A DNA stretch of 64,000 bases from CBDCBA01 sp965214125 (GCA_965214125.1 CBDCBA010000031.1:124001-188000), one strand, 5' to 3'; positions 46,347 through 56,278 are shown, counted from the stretch's first letter. Program-made: numbers and translations. The notes: a model not told the origin generated them from the sequence alone.

Positions 46347-47170
46347 GCGACGGCCAAACGCTGGGTGGGGTGCAGTTCTGGACCGACCGCCGCGTGACGA
46401 CCGGCGGGTGGCGCCTGCAACGCCACGCCTGGACCGGCCACTACCGCGTCGTCGACTCCAACAACGTCCGCCGCGCCAGCGGGTCGCGCAATGAATGCCT
46501 TGCAAGGCTGCCCAACGAACCCGCGACCGCCGCCGAGGCCGTGTTGCTCCTGCACGGCCTGAGCCGCACGCGGCGGGCGATGGGGCCGCTAGCGACGGCG
46601 CTGCGGGCCGCCGGGTTCGACACGTACACCCTCGGCTACGCCAGCACGCGGGCGAGCGTCGCGAGCCACGCGCGGGCGCTGGGCGACGTCATCGGCGGTC
46701 TGCCGCCGTACCGGCGCGTCCACGCGGTCGCCCACTCGCTCGGGAACTTGGTCATCCGCCGCCACTTCCTGCGCGAGCGTGCGGGGCGGACATGGGGCCG
46801 GATGGTGATGCTGGCCCCGCCGAACTGCGGTTCGATCTTGGCGCGGCGGCTGAACGAGCGGCGCGTCGCCGGGCCGGTGCTGCGCCGGCTGCTGGGCACG
46901 AGCGGGCTCGAGATCGCCCGATGGGATCGTCTGGCATCCCGCCTCGCCGACGCGGCCGCGCTGCCGTTCGAAGTCCTGGTGCTCGCGGCGCAGTCGCCGG
47001 TGGACAATCCCTTCGTCGGCGTCGGCGACCTGGTGGTCAGCGTCGACGAAACCCGCCTCGCCGGCTGCCACCACGAGACGGTGCGCGGGAACCACACCCT
47101 GCTGATGCGCGACCCGCTCGTGATGCAACGCGTCGCCACCTTCCTCAAAGAAGCGTCCGCCAGCCGATGA
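46343..47170 (+). CDS. Alpha/beta-hydrolase, lipase-like, 275 aa
   Basis: Alpha/beta-hydrolase fold. The oxyanion-type turn VLLLHGLSRTRRAMGPLA, the nucleophile elbow VHAVAHSLGNLVIRRH (A-H-S-L-G, Ser as nucleophile), a distal acidic segment (NPFVGVGDLVVSV), and a catalytic His candidate in VRGNHTLLM are visible in the expected order. The family includes triacylglycerol lipases and esterases; the substrate is not evident. There is no clear signal peptide, although the preceding membrane protein is translationally coupled and could tether it. rfbD begins 8 bp downstream. Confidence 0.82.
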   Translation: MSDGQTLGGVQFWTDRRVTTGGWRLQRHAWTGHYRVVDSNNVRRASGSRNECLARLPNEPATAAEAVLLLHGLSRTRRAMGPLATALRAAGFDTYTLGYASTRASVASHARALGDVIGGLPPYRRVHAVAHSLGNLVIRRHFLRERAGRTWGRMVMLAPPNCGSILARRLNERRVAGPVLRRLLGTSGLEIARWDRLASRLADAAALPFEVLVLAAQSPVDNPFVGVGDLVVSVDETRLAGCHHETVRGNHTLLMRDPLVMQRVATFLKEASASR

Positions 47171-47177
47171 CAGCAGC

Positions 47178-48071
47178 ATGAAGACGCGCACCGACATCCT
47201 CGACCGCGTCCTGCTGACCGGCGCCAGCGGCATGCTCGCCGCAGCGCTGACGCGCGCCCTGAAGCGACGTGGCGTTGAGCCGATCCTTTGCGACCGTGCC
47301 CGCTGCGACCTGACCGACGCCGACGCCGTGGCTCGCCTTCTGCCGGAGGAAAAGCCCACGCTCGTCCTCAACGCCGCCGCCTACACCGCGGTCGACAAGG
47401 CCGAGGCCGAGGAGGAACAGGCGACCCGCGTCAACGGCGACGCCCCCGGCCACCTGGCGGCTGCGTGCGCAAAGTGCGGCGCGACGCTCGTTCACTTCAG
47501 CACCGACTTCGTCTTCGACGGCCGCGGCACGACGCCGTATGCGGTCGATGCCCCCGTGGCCCCCGTCAGCGCCTACGGCCGCAGCAAGCTGGCGGGCGAG
47601 CGGGCGATCGAAGCATCGCCGCTGGACGATTACCTGGTCCTCCGCACGGCGTGGCTTTACGGCCCATGGGTCGGGCGGCCGTTCCCGAAGCTCATGGTCG
47701 ACCTTGCGCGAAACGGCACGCCGCTGAAGGTGGTGAACGACCAGCGCGGCGCACCGACGATGACGGTCGACCTCGCCGAAGCCGCGCTCGACCTGGCGGC
47801 CGGCGGGCATCGCGGGGTGTTCCACGTTACCAACGGCGGCGAGACGACCTGGCACGACTTCGCCAAGGCCTCGCTCGACGCCTTTGGCTTGGCGGACGCG
47901 GACCTTCAACCGACGACGACCGCCGCGTACACCGCCGGCAAAACCGGCATCGCCCCACGGCCGGCGTACAGCGCGCTCGACCTCGCGAAGACCGAGGCCG
48001 CGCTGGGTCGCCCGATGCGCCCGTGGCAACGCGCCCTGCTCGACTACCGCGACCTGTGCGCCGCCGCATAA
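47178..48071 (+). CDS. rfbD: dTDP-4-dehydrorhamnose reductase, 297 aa
   Basis: NAD(P)H-dependent short-chain reductase, last step of dTDP-L-rhamnose synthesis for cell-surface glycans. The nucleotide-binding motif is LLTGASGMLAAAL (GxxGxxA/G), then DLTDADAV, LVLNAAAYTAVDKAE (highly characteristic of RfbD), FSTDFVFDG, the catalytic YGRSK, and LRTAWLYGPWV. Length fits. The other rhamnose genes (rfbA, B, C) are not in the window. trpE starts 12 bp downstream, in an apparently mixed-function operon. Confidence 0.93.
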   Translation: MKTRTDILDRVLLTGASGMLAAALTRALKRRGVEPILCDRARCDLTDADAVARLLPEEKPTLVLNAAAYTAVDKAEAEEEQATRVNGDAPGHLAAACAKCGATLVHFSTDFVFDGRGTTPYAVDAPVAPVSAYGRSKLAGERAIEASPLDDYLVLRTAWLYGPWVGRPFPKLMVDLARNGTPLKVVNDQRGAPTMTVDLAEAALDLAAGGHRGVFHVTNGGETTWHDFAKASLDAFGLADADLQPTTTAAYTAGKTGIAPRPAYSALDLAKTEAALGRPMRPWQRALLDYRDLCAAA

Positions 48072-48082
48072 GCTGGCGGCCC

Positions 48083-49588
48083 GTGCCGCGTTACTTTCCC
48101 GATCGCGAAACCTTTGGCCAGATTTGCGCCAGCAACACGCGCCGCCCGCTGCGCGTGCCGATCTACCGCCAACTCCTCGCGGACACGATTTCGCCCGTCC
48201 GCGGCTTTCTCTCGCTCACGCGGGGCGACGTGGCGGAGCACGCGTTCCTCTTCGAGAGCGTGACCGGCGGCGAGACGATCGGGCGGTACAGCTTTGTCGG
48301 GGCCAACCCGTCCCGCGTCTACACGTGCGCGGGCGAGCACGCCGATCCGCTGGCGGATTTACGCCGGCTCGCGGGCGACGTCGCCTACGCGGCCAACAGC
48401 GACCTGCCGAGCTTTACCGGTGGCATCGTCGGCTACGCGGGGTACGACCTGGTCCGCTACTACGAGCCGCCCCACAAGCTCGGCGGCCCCCGCGGCGGGC
48501 CGCCGGACGACCGCAGCCTGCCCGACGTCGTCTTCGGTTTGTACGACGACCTGATCGCCTTCGACAACGTCGACAAGACCGCCAAGATCATCAGTCACGC
48601 CTTGGTCACGGGCGACGATCCCGACGCCGCCTACGACGCCGGCTGCCGGCGGGTCGACGCCCTGTTCGACGCCGCCGACGCCCACCGGGTTGACCGCGCC
48701 GCCGAGGAGATCGACCTGCGGGGCGAGCTGTCGCTGCGCTACGAGCCCAACCGCACGCGCGCCGACTACGAGGCGGCGGTCGCGCGGGGCGTGGAGTACA
48801 TCCGGGCGGGGGACATCTTCCAGTTCGTACCGTCACAACGGATGCGCGCGCGATCGACGGCAAGGCCGTTCGACGTCTACCGGGCGTTGCGGGTCATCAA
48901 CCCGTCACCGTTCATGTTCTATCTCAGGACGCCGGGCTGCACGCTCATCGGCAACTCGCCGGAGATTTTGTGCAGCGTGGAGGGACGGACCGTGACCAGC
49001 CGCCCCCTGGCCGGCACGCGGCCGCGCGGCGGGACGCCGGCCGAGGACCAGCGCCTCGCCGCCGAACTGCTCGCGGACCCGAAGGAGACGAGCGAGCACG
49101 CGATGCTCGTCGACCTGCACCGCAACGACATCGGCCGCATCAGCGAACCCGGCAGCGTGCGCGTGACGGAACTGATGGCCATCGAGCGGTACAGCCACGT
49201 GATGCACATCAGCAGCAACGTGGAGGGAATGCTGTCGCCCGAGTTCGACGCGCTGGACGCCCTGCGCGTGAGCCTGCCGGTCGGCACGGTCAGCGGCGCG
49301 CCAAAGGTGCGGGCGATGCAGATCATCGACGAGCTCGAGCCGACGCGGCGTGGTCCGTACGGCGGCGCGGTGGGCTACCTCGGGTTCGGCGGGGACATGA
49401 GCACGTGCATCGCGCTGCGCACGGCGGTGCACACGAAGCCGGACCTCTTCGACGTTCAGGCCGGCGGCGGCGTGGTCGCCGACAGCGTGCCGGCGCTGGA
49501 GTTCGCCGAATCCATGAACAAGGCCGCCGCCATGCTCAAAGCCGTGCAAGTCGCCGAAGGCGGGTTTGGCGGAAAGGATGAACGATGA
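48083..49588 (+). CDS. trpE: Anthranilate synthase component I, 501 aa
   Basis: Chorismate plus amide nitrogen to anthranilate, first step of tryptophan synthesis. N-terminal feedback-site sequence FLFESVTGGETIGRYSFVG (family: LLES...RYS). The catalytic domain has FQFVPSQRM, the P-T-S-type INPSPFMFYL, SRPLAGTRPRGG, DPKETSEHAMLVDLHRNDIGRI, VSGAPKVRAMQIIDELEP and YGGAVGYLGFGGDM. GTG 48083 is the chosen start; the frame runs upstream through rfbD without homology. The glutamine amidotransferase subunit TrpG is not adjacent. The last residues GKDER and the stop codon are written by palindromic element E6. Confidence 0.95.
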   Translation: MPRYFPDRETFGQICASNTRRPLRVPIYRQLLADTISPVRGFLSLTRGDVAEHAFLFESVTGGETIGRYSFVGANPSRVYTCAGEHADPLADLRRLAGDVAYAANSDLPSFTGGIVGYAGYDLVRYYEPPHKLGGPRGGPPDDRSLPDVVFGLYDDLIAFDNVDKTAKIISHALVTGDDPDAAYDAGCRRVDALFDAADAHRVDRAAEEIDLRGELSLRYEPNRTRADYEAAVARGVEYIRAGDIFQFVPSQRMRARSTARPFDVYRALRVINPSPFMFYLRTPGCTLIGNSPEILCSVEGRTVTSRPLAGTRPRGGTPAEDQRLAAELLADPKETSEHAMLVDLHRNDIGRISEPGSVRVTELMAIERYSHVMHISSNVEGMLSPEFDALDALRVSLPVGTVSGAPKVRAMQIIDELEPTRRGPYGGAVGYLGFGGDMSTCIALRTAVHTKPDLFDVQAGGGVVADSVPALEFAESMNKAAAMLKAVQVAEGGFGGKDER

Positions 49589-49661
49589 ACCCGACCCGCA
49601 GCAAACGTAGGTCGGTCTGCCTCGGGTTCATCCTTCATCCTTCATCCTTCATCCTTCCGCC
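49568..49661. repeat. Palindromic element E6, GGATGAA heptamers, unequal arms
   Basis: The right arm 49623-49661 contains four GGATGAA words (on the minus strand) bracketed by GGCGGAA and CCCG. The left arm 49568-49593 has the same ends but only two words (one as ACGATGA). The element belongs to the same word family as E2 but has lost or gained two heptamers. Its left arm covers the trpE stop codon (49586-49588). Confidence 0.88.
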
Positions 49662-49696
49662 TTTCCCCTCCCCCGCTCGCGTGTCACAATGACTGC

Positions 49697-50497
<801 letters not shown>

Positions 50498-51381
50498 AGG
50501 CCCGCGCCGCGTCCAACGCCAGTCGAGCGCGGCGGCGGGTCCAGGTCCAGAGCCAGATCGACTGCGCCAACATCAGCACCAAGCCGACGAGCAGGCCGAT
50601 TCCCGCAAGGCCGACCAAGTAATGCACCCACGGCGGCGGCATGTAGAAGAAGCTGTCCGACTGGAGCTCGAAGTACATTGTGGTCGTCAACCAGCCAACC
50701 CAGATCACCCCCGACAGCGACATCAGCACCGCGATGGCGTGAGTTCCCAGGAGCAACTTCGGCACGCCCGCGCGGCGCACGCGCCACGCGAACGCCCACG
50801 CGAGCAAAATCAGCCCCAGCGTCGCGCCGAACATTGCACCGTAGAGCAACGCGATGAAAAGGGTAAAGAGGCCGTCGTTGAACAACATACTTTCGACCAA
50901 CTGCGTGATCACGCCGGCGGTGACGATTCCCGCCACCGCGATCACGAAGCAGGCGGTCGCGATCGGCCCGACCCACGGAATGCCGTCGCCGTCCGCGCCC
51001 CGCCGCAGCCACCACGCGGCCGTCGCGAGCATCGCACCGGTCAGCCCGAAGCCAAGACAGACCGGCACGACGTTCAGCCAGTCCGGCAAACCATCCCGAA
51101 CCGACCACGGCAGCAGCTCGATCGCGATCACCAGGCCAATCGTCAGCAGCGTCGGGATATGGGCGAGCCCGTGCCACCTCGCGCCGCGGCGCAGGGCGTG
51201 AATCGGCCCCAGGTCATCCGCCTCCCGTTGCCACGCGATTTGCGACGACTCGATCGGCTCGCCGCACTCCGGGCAGCGGTCGCTCTCGGCCGGCACACCG
51301 CGTAGGTCGTAGCCGCAGGCATGACAGGGCACGGCGTCGAAAGCGCCTGGCGAGTCGGCGGGGTTCACCACGCTGGCCAAT

Positions 51382-52281
51382 CTACACGTCGATGCCGGCC
51401 GAATCGACCGTTCGCCGCGCGGCGGGCCCGAACGCCTCCGCAGCGTCATCGGCCGTGCGGAGGCGCCGACCGGACCAACTCCACAGCCAAAGCATCAGCC
51501 CGCACGTCGCGACGGTGCAGAGCAGGAGAACGACGCCAAACGCGAGCATCAGCCAAAAGATTGATTGCGGCGGGCCAACAAACTCGTCGCCGCGAGCCAT
51601 GACGCCGATCGCGATCCAGGCGCAAAACGGCACGAGCACCGCGAGGGGCACGCTCGCCCACGCCGCGACGAAGGCGGTCGCGGGACGCAGCAGAGTCGGC
51701 GGAAAGCGGCATAGAGCGGCGTGGGCGGCCCAGAGCGTCAGGCACGCGCCGATCGCGCCGCCGAGCACCGTCGTCGCCAGCGTCGGCACGGCGACGTGCT
51801 CGAGCGGCACGGGCAGCGGCCCGCCAAGGCTCTCGAAGAGAATGATGCCCACGATTGCCAGTCCGCCCGCCACGAGGGCTGTGGCGAAGCTGGCAACGGC
51901 GAGGCGGCCGAGCCAACCCGGCGGCCGACCCGCGCGGCCGAATGCGAAGGCCGCCCTCAGCCCGCAGGCGTAGGCGGCGAGCAGGCAGCCGAGGTTCGCC
52001 CAGGGGTAGATGATCGCCTCCACCCGGTCCGGCCGCAGCACGGCGGGCATCATGTTGATCGCGACCGCAATGCCCGCCGCCAGGCCGATGCAGACGTAGC
52101 CGGCCAGGACCCAATCCGCCCCCGTTTTCAGCATCGCGGCAAGACTGCCATCGCCCGCCTCCGCCCGCCACGCCGCCGCTGACACTTCGGCCGCCTGGCC
52201 GCACTCGGCACAGCGCCTGGCGTCCGTACCGCGCAGGTCGTAGCCGCAGGCGTGGCAGGGGCGAGCTTGCGAATCGCGCAC
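51382..52281 (-). CDS. Zinc-ribbon membrane protein 2, 299 aa
   Basis: Same layout as its neighbours. The N-terminus MRDSQARPCHACGYDLRG, then CAECG, gives a four-Cys zinc ribbon; a WRAEAGDGS linker follows, and then six or seven membrane helices (WVLAGYVCIGLAAGIAVAI, FATALVAGGLAIVGIILF, LATTVLGGAIGACLTLWAA, FWLMLAFGVVLLLCTVATCGLMLW). The C-terminus is a short cytoplasmic tail. The function is unknown. The gene upstream on this strand (52529-53431) is separated by 247 bp that contain palindromic element E7. Confidence 0.78.
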   Translation of the reverse strand: MRDSQARPCHACGYDLRGTDARRCAECGQAAEVSAAAWRAEAGDGSLAAMLKTGADWVLAGYVCIGLAAGIAVAINMMPAVLRPDRVEAIIYPWANLGCLLAAYACGLRAAFAFGRAGRPPGWLGRLAVASFATALVAGGLAIVGIILFESLGGPLPVPLEHVAVPTLATTVLGGAIGACLTLWAAHAALCRFPPTLLRPATAFVAAWASVPLAVLVPFCAWIAIGVMARGDEFVGPPQSIFWLMLAFGVVLLLCTVATCGLMLWLWSWSGRRLRTADDAAEAFGPAARRTVDSAGIDV

Positions 52282-52336
52282 GGGAGCAACTCAGAGTAGC
52301 TTACGGCATGTGTGTTCGCGCCCAAGCTCACTCTGT

Positions 52337-52408
52337 TTTTAGCCGCCCGCGGGAGCGGGCGCTGCTGCGTGGTCGACCCGACGCGCCCGCTCCCGCGGGC
52401 GGCTAAAA
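52337..52408. repeat. Palindromic element E7, perfect 25-bp arms
   Basis: Arms 52337-52361 and 52384-52408 are exactly complementary and flank a 22-nt loop. The arm core (AGCCGCCCGCGGGAGCGGGCG) is shared with E5. On both strands the arm ends in A/T runs (TTTTAGCC, GGCTAAAA), so it could also terminate transcription from the upstream zinc-ribbon gene. The rest of the gap (52282-52528) holds nothing else I can recognise. Confidence 0.9.
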
Positions 52409-52528
52409 CCGGAACACATGCGAGCGAGCAGCGTGCAAGCTGCTCTAACTTGACGTTCGTCGCCACGGAGCAACGTCAACTGCGGCGATCGACAACGTCA
52501 AGCGATCTTCACCCGAACCGTCGCGTAA

Positions 52529-53431
52529 TCAAGCTTCCACCGCGAAGCCGCTGCCGCGATTGCTGCGGCGGGGGCGGCGAAGCCAGACGCGGATGGCGAG
52601 TGTCACCAGCAGCACGGCGGACGCCGCGAGGCCGAGCAGTGTCAGAACCGCGAGCGGAATTGCGAGCAGGTCTCCCGCGAGCGGCGAGTCGGTGGCGAGG
52701 CCGACGATCGACGCCTCCGGGTCCAACACCGCCAGGTTCGCCAGGCGCAGGGCCATCAAACCCGCAAGGCCGGCGAAGAGCAGGCCGGCCGTGGTGCGCA
52801 GCAGGATCGGCAGCGTTCGGGCCGGCAGGCGGGCCGCCACCTCGGCCGCCCAGAGCAGGCCGGCGGGCCACGCCAGCACGATCAGGCATTCATTGACGAA
52901 CGGCACGAGCAGCAGCGGCAGCCCGCCGCCGAGGGTCGGCTGCCCCAGCGTTGCCAGCGCAAAGCCCGGCACGAGTGCGGCCACGAGCGCGGCGAGGAGT
53001 TGCAGCAGGTTCAGCGACCGCGCCCGGCGACGAATGCTCTCGCGGCGAAGCGCCGCCGCCGGCTCCGGCTCGGCCGCCACCCACGCCAGCCCCAGCGCGA
53101 CGGCCGCCTGCCCGGCGAGTGTGCTCAGCAGCCCGGCCCACTGCGCCGCCATGACGCCGGCATCCCCGGCGACCGCACCCGCCGCGTAGAAAAGCCCCCC
53201 GACACCCACCGCCGTGATGGCCGTGAGCGCGGGCGAGGCCGCGACGAGACCGCAGCCCCAGACTACACGCGACAGGTAACGCGGCTCGGCGTGATACAGC
53301 GTGGTCGAGTCGAGCGAATCCTCCACCGCCAGACCGCAGCCGGGGCAGTAGCTGCCGGGCGGGCTGTCGCTCAGATCGGAGCCGCACCGCACGCACGTCA
53401 CTGCTGAATCGGCTGGCGTCGCGTCGTCCAC
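52529..53431 (-). CDS. Zinc-ribbon membrane protein 3, 300 aa
   Basis: N-terminal zinc ribbon CVRCGSDLSD then CPGCGLAV, a short linker and several membrane helices (VVWGCGLVAASPALTAITAVG, GLLSTLAGQAAVALGLAWV, LLQLLAALVAALVPGFALATL, LLFAGLAGLMAL, PLAVLTLLGLAASAVLLVTLAI). It shares its general plan with the two downstream genes but has diverged more; the GYDLRG motif is reduced to GSDLSD. It ends in a basic RRPRRSNRG tail. The start lies 10 bp downstream of the MalG-type permease stop, so it may sit at the end of the ABC operon. Confidence 0.75.
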   Translation of the reverse strand: MDDATPADSAVTCVRCGSDLSDSPPGSYCPGCGLAVEDSLDSTTLYHAEPRYLSRVVWGCGLVAASPALTAITAVGVGGLFYAAGAVAGDAGVMAAQWAGLLSTLAGQAAVALGLAWVAAEPEPAAALRRESIRRRARSLNLLQLLAALVAALVPGFALATLGQPTLGGGLPLLLVPFVNECLIVLAWPAGLLWAAEVAARLPARTLPILLRTTAGLLFAGLAGLMALRLANLAVLDPEASIVGLATDSPLAGDLLAIPLAVLTLLGLAASAVLLVTLAIRVWLRRPRRSNRGSGFAVEA

Positions 53432-53441
53432 GTGCGGCAGC

Positions 53442-54479
53442 TTACCCCTTGACGGCGCCGAGTTGGATGCCCTTGACGAGCTGCTTTTGCAACAGCACGA
53501 AGACGAGGATCATCGGCACCACGCTCATGGTGACGGCGGCCATCATCAGGTGGGTGCTTTGGCCGCGCGAGGAGTCGAAGAAGAGCAGGCCGACGGGCAG
53601 GGTGTAGCGCTCCTCGGTCCGCAGCATCACCAGGGGCCAGAAGAAGCTGTTGTAGTTGCCCATGAACGTGAAGATCGTCAGCGTCACGATGCCCGGCCGC
53701 GCCAGGGGCAGGATGATGTCCCAGAAGATGCGGAACTTGCTCGCCCCGTCGATCTCGGCCGCCTCGTCGAGGCTGCCGGGAATGCCGAGCATGAACTGCC
53801 GCAGCAGGAACGTCCCGAATGCGCTGAACGCGGCGGGAATAATCAGGCCCGGCAGCGTGTCGACGAGCCCGAGCTGGATCATGATCTGGTAGTTGGGGAT
53901 CATCATCACCAACCCCGGCAGCATCATCGTGGTGAGATAGAGCAGGAAAACCTTGTCACGCCCCGTCCACTTCAGCCGCGCAAAGCTGTAGGCGGCCATG
54001 CTGCTGGTCACGACCTGCAGGAACGTGACCCAGCACGCCACGAAGATGCTGTTGCGGAAGAACTTGCCGAACGGGATGCCGCGGTTGTTGATGTCCGGGT
54101 TGTCGGTGTTGAAGACGTTGAAGTAGTTCGCCGGCATCTTGAACGAGAAGGGCAGCCACTCCAGCGGCTGGCCCACGCCGCCGACAGCGACGTAGTCGGG
54201 GTTTTGCACGACCCAGTTCGGCTCGCTCACCTCGCCCAACGGCTTGAGGCTCGTGGCGATCATGTAGACGAACGGCAGGCTCAGCAGCACGGCGACGGCC
54301 ACCAGCGCCGCGTGCAGCCCGATCTTGCTCAGCAGCCCGCCCTTCTTCTCGAAGTGCCCCCCGCCGGTGGCGCGGGTTTCGTTGTACTTGTCGGCCTGCT
54401 GAACCAGCGCCGCGTCCTCCACGAGCGCCCCCGGCTGCGTGGCCTGACCGGTGCGGGTGATGTTGGTGCCGAGGGACAT
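53442..54479 (-). CDS. Carbohydrate ABC transporter permease (MalG type), 345 aa
   Basis: Inner-membrane permease of the CUT1 sugar-uptake family. A 65-residue cytoplasmic N-terminus precedes six helices. The EAA loop DEAAEIDGASKFRIFWDIILPLARP binds the ATPase and is canonical. The family start motif AVAVLLSLPFVYMIATSLKP is present. Length is longer than usual (about 280) because of the N-terminal extension. Palindromic element E8 lies between it and the upstream permease gene, ending 3 bp before this ATG, and no SD is visible. No ATPase gene is nearby, so a shared MsmX-like ATPase is likely. Confidence 0.92.
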   Translation of the reverse strand: MSLGTNITRTGQATQPGALVEDAALVQQADKYNETRATGGGHFEKKGGLLSKIGLHAALVAVAVLLSLPFVYMIATSLKPLGEVSEPNWVVQNPDYVAVGGVGQPLEWLPFSFKMPANYFNVFNTDNPDINNRGIPFGKFFRNSIFVACWVTFLQVVTSSMAAYSFARLKWTGRDKVFLLYLTTMMLPGLVMMIPNYQIMIQLGLVDTLPGLIIPAAFSAFGTFLLRQFMLGIPGSLDEAAEIDGASKFRIFWDIILPLARPGIVTLTIFTFMGNYNSFFWPLVMLRTEERYTLPVGLLFFDSSRGQSTHLMMAAVTMSVVPMILVFVLLQKQLVKGIQLGAVKG

Positions 54480-54482
54480 AGG

Positions 54483-54581
54483 GGCGGAAGGAGCTGGAAG
54501 TCAGGAGCTAGGAGCTAGTTAGAAACCGGAGAAGAACGTTCGGAACTAGCTCCTAGCTACTAGCTCCTAGCTTCTTCTGCC
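54483..54581. repeat. Palindromic element E8, arms of GGAGCTA heptamers
   Basis: Arms 54483-54520 and 54544-54581 (38 bp) match at about 31 positions around a 23-nt loop. The 7-bp word is GGAGCTA (AGCTCCT on the other side). The element occupies 99 of the 106 bp between the two permease genes. Confidence 0.88.
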
Positions 54582-54585
54582 GACG

Positions 54586-56214
54586 TCAGTCGTTCACGTA
54601 CTTATTCCCAAACGTCCAGTTGAAGAGCGTGATGGCGAGGATCAGGAGGAACAGCGCCCACGCCACGCCGCTGGCGAAGCCGATGCGGCCGACCTCGAAG
54701 CCCTCGGTGTAGACGTAGTACGCCAGCGGCGTGCTCGCCCCGCCGGGGCCGCCGGTCGTCATCGTGCGGACCATCTCGAACCCGCCCTGCAACCCGCCGA
54801 TCGTGCCCATGACAACCACGAAAAACGTCGTCGGCGCCAACTGCGGCCAAGTGACGTTCCAGAACCGCTGGAACGGCCTCGCCCCGTCGATGTCGGCCGC
54901 CTCGTAAAGCTCGCCGGGCACGTTGGTCAGGGCGGCGAGGTAGAGCAGCATCGTGTTGCTGCCGATTGCGCCCCAGAAGCCGACGAGCATGAGCGAGGGC
55001 TTGACCCACCGCGGGTCGCTGAGCCACTTGGGCGGCTCGAGCCCGTCGGCCGCCGCCGCCGCGCCGGGCAACCCGACGGCGACGGCGGCGAGGCCGATCA
55101 GGATGAACTGCGCCACCATCAACGCCGCTGCCAGAATGAACGCGCTGCCAAAGCCCTCCATTGGCCGGCTCTTCAGGCCCTGGCCGCGCAGGAAGAGCAG
55201 GATCGTCAGCAGCCCCGCGATGACGGCGATCGCGACGTAAAACCCGCCAAAAGTTTGGGTGATCGCCGTGGCCGCACCGGCCTTGCCCTCGCCGCCGCCT
55301 AGCACGCCGTACCAGAAGAAGGCCATCACCGCCGGCAGCATCAGCAGGCCGAACGGGATGAACGTCGCCGTCGAGCCCAGGTCGCCGTCGCGGAAGAAGC
55401 GAACCAGCCGCGACAGCCCGAAGACCAACACCGCCGCCGCCAACGCGATCAAGAGCACGCCCAGCCCCCGCACCAGTCCCGGCGGCGAGGCGTTGATCAC
55501 ACCCGTCAGCCAGCGAAGCGGCCCCTGCAGCGCCAGCGTCAGCGGCCCCTGCTGCGGATTGAACAACGCTTTCCACAGAATGAACGTCGCCACGCCGCTC
55601 GTGAAGTGCGGCAGGTAAAACAGCGTGCGGTAGACGCTCTGCCCCCCGAATACGCCGCCGAGCACCACGACGCTGACCACGCCCGCAAAGAGCACGACCA
55701 TCGCCAGAATCCCCCCGCCGCCGGCGAAGTAGGCCGCGAAGCTGGCGGCCATCACGATGCCGACGAAGACGAACGCCACCCCGCTCAAACGGCGGTTGAC
55801 GCGGCGCGTCCCCTTGAGTTCCCGGCTGAGCAGCAACGCCGCGATCAGGCTGCCGGCGATGCCGAACGGGATGCCCATCATGAAGAAGAGCGTGTTCCCG
55901 AGGTACGTGACGAAGTCGGGCTTCTCGAAGAGCGCGAAGAAGTTGCCCAACCCGATGAAGCTGGGCAGCTCCTCCTTGTAGCGGTTGTGGTACTTCAGGT
56001 CCCAGTTCGTGAACGCGAAGACCAGGCTGAAAACCAGCGGGATCATCGTGAACGCCAGGAACCCGACGATGTTGGGCGCCAGGAAGAGCAGCCCCATCTT
56101 GATGTTGCCGCGCGAGCGCGACGCGGCCCCGCCGTCGTTGCCCGGCAGGTTCACCTCGGGCGGGCCGTCGGTCGGACCGTTGGTCGGGGCGGGGTTGGCG
56201 TCGTGTGCGGGCAT
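54586..56214 (-). CDS. Carbohydrate ABC transporter permease (MalF type), enlarged, 542 aa
   Basis: Partner permease of the MalG-type protein. Family segments are LFLAPNIVGFLAFTMIPLVFSLVFAFTNW, YRTLFYLPHFTSGVATFILWKALFNP, WLSDPRWVKPSLMLVGFWGAIG, and the EAA loop YEAADIDGARPFQRFWNVTWPQLAP. Normal length is about 290-330 aa. Here two hydrophobic insertions occur: about 55 residues before YRTLFYLP and about 170 residues between LFNP and WLSDP, adding roughly six helices. ATG 56214 gives a start 64 bp after the binding-protein gene; an alternative ATG at 56331 would overlap that gene. Confidence 0.9.
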   Translation of the reverse strand: MPAHDANPAPTNGPTDGPPEVNLPGNDGGAASRSRGNIKMGLLFLAPNIVGFLAFTMIPLVFSLVFAFTNWDLKYHNRYKEELPSFIGLGNFFALFEKPDFVTYLGNTLFFMMGIPFGIAGSLIAALLLSRELKGTRRVNRRLSGVAFVFVGIVMAASFAAYFAGGGGILAMVVLFAGVVSVVVLGGVFGGQSVYRTLFYLPHFTSGVATFILWKALFNPQQGPLTLALQGPLRWLTGVINASPPGLVRGLGVLLIALAAAVLVFGLSRLVRFFRDGDLGSTATFIPFGLLMLPAVMAFFWYGVLGGGEGKAGAATAITQTFGGFYVAIAVIAGLLTILLFLRGQGLKSRPMEGFGSAFILAAALMVAQFILIGLAAVAVGLPGAAAAADGLEPPKWLSDPRWVKPSLMLVGFWGAIGSNTMLLYLAALTNVPGELYEAADIDGARPFQRFWNVTWPQLAPTTFFVVVMGTIGGLQGGFEMVRTMTTGGPGGASTPLAYYVYTEGFEVGRIGFASGVAWALFLLILAITLFNWTFGNKYVND

Positions 56215-56278
56215 GGAGGCGAGATCGGGCGGCGAAGCGGGCGTTGGATCGCGAAGCGAGCGTTGAAACGAAGTGCGG

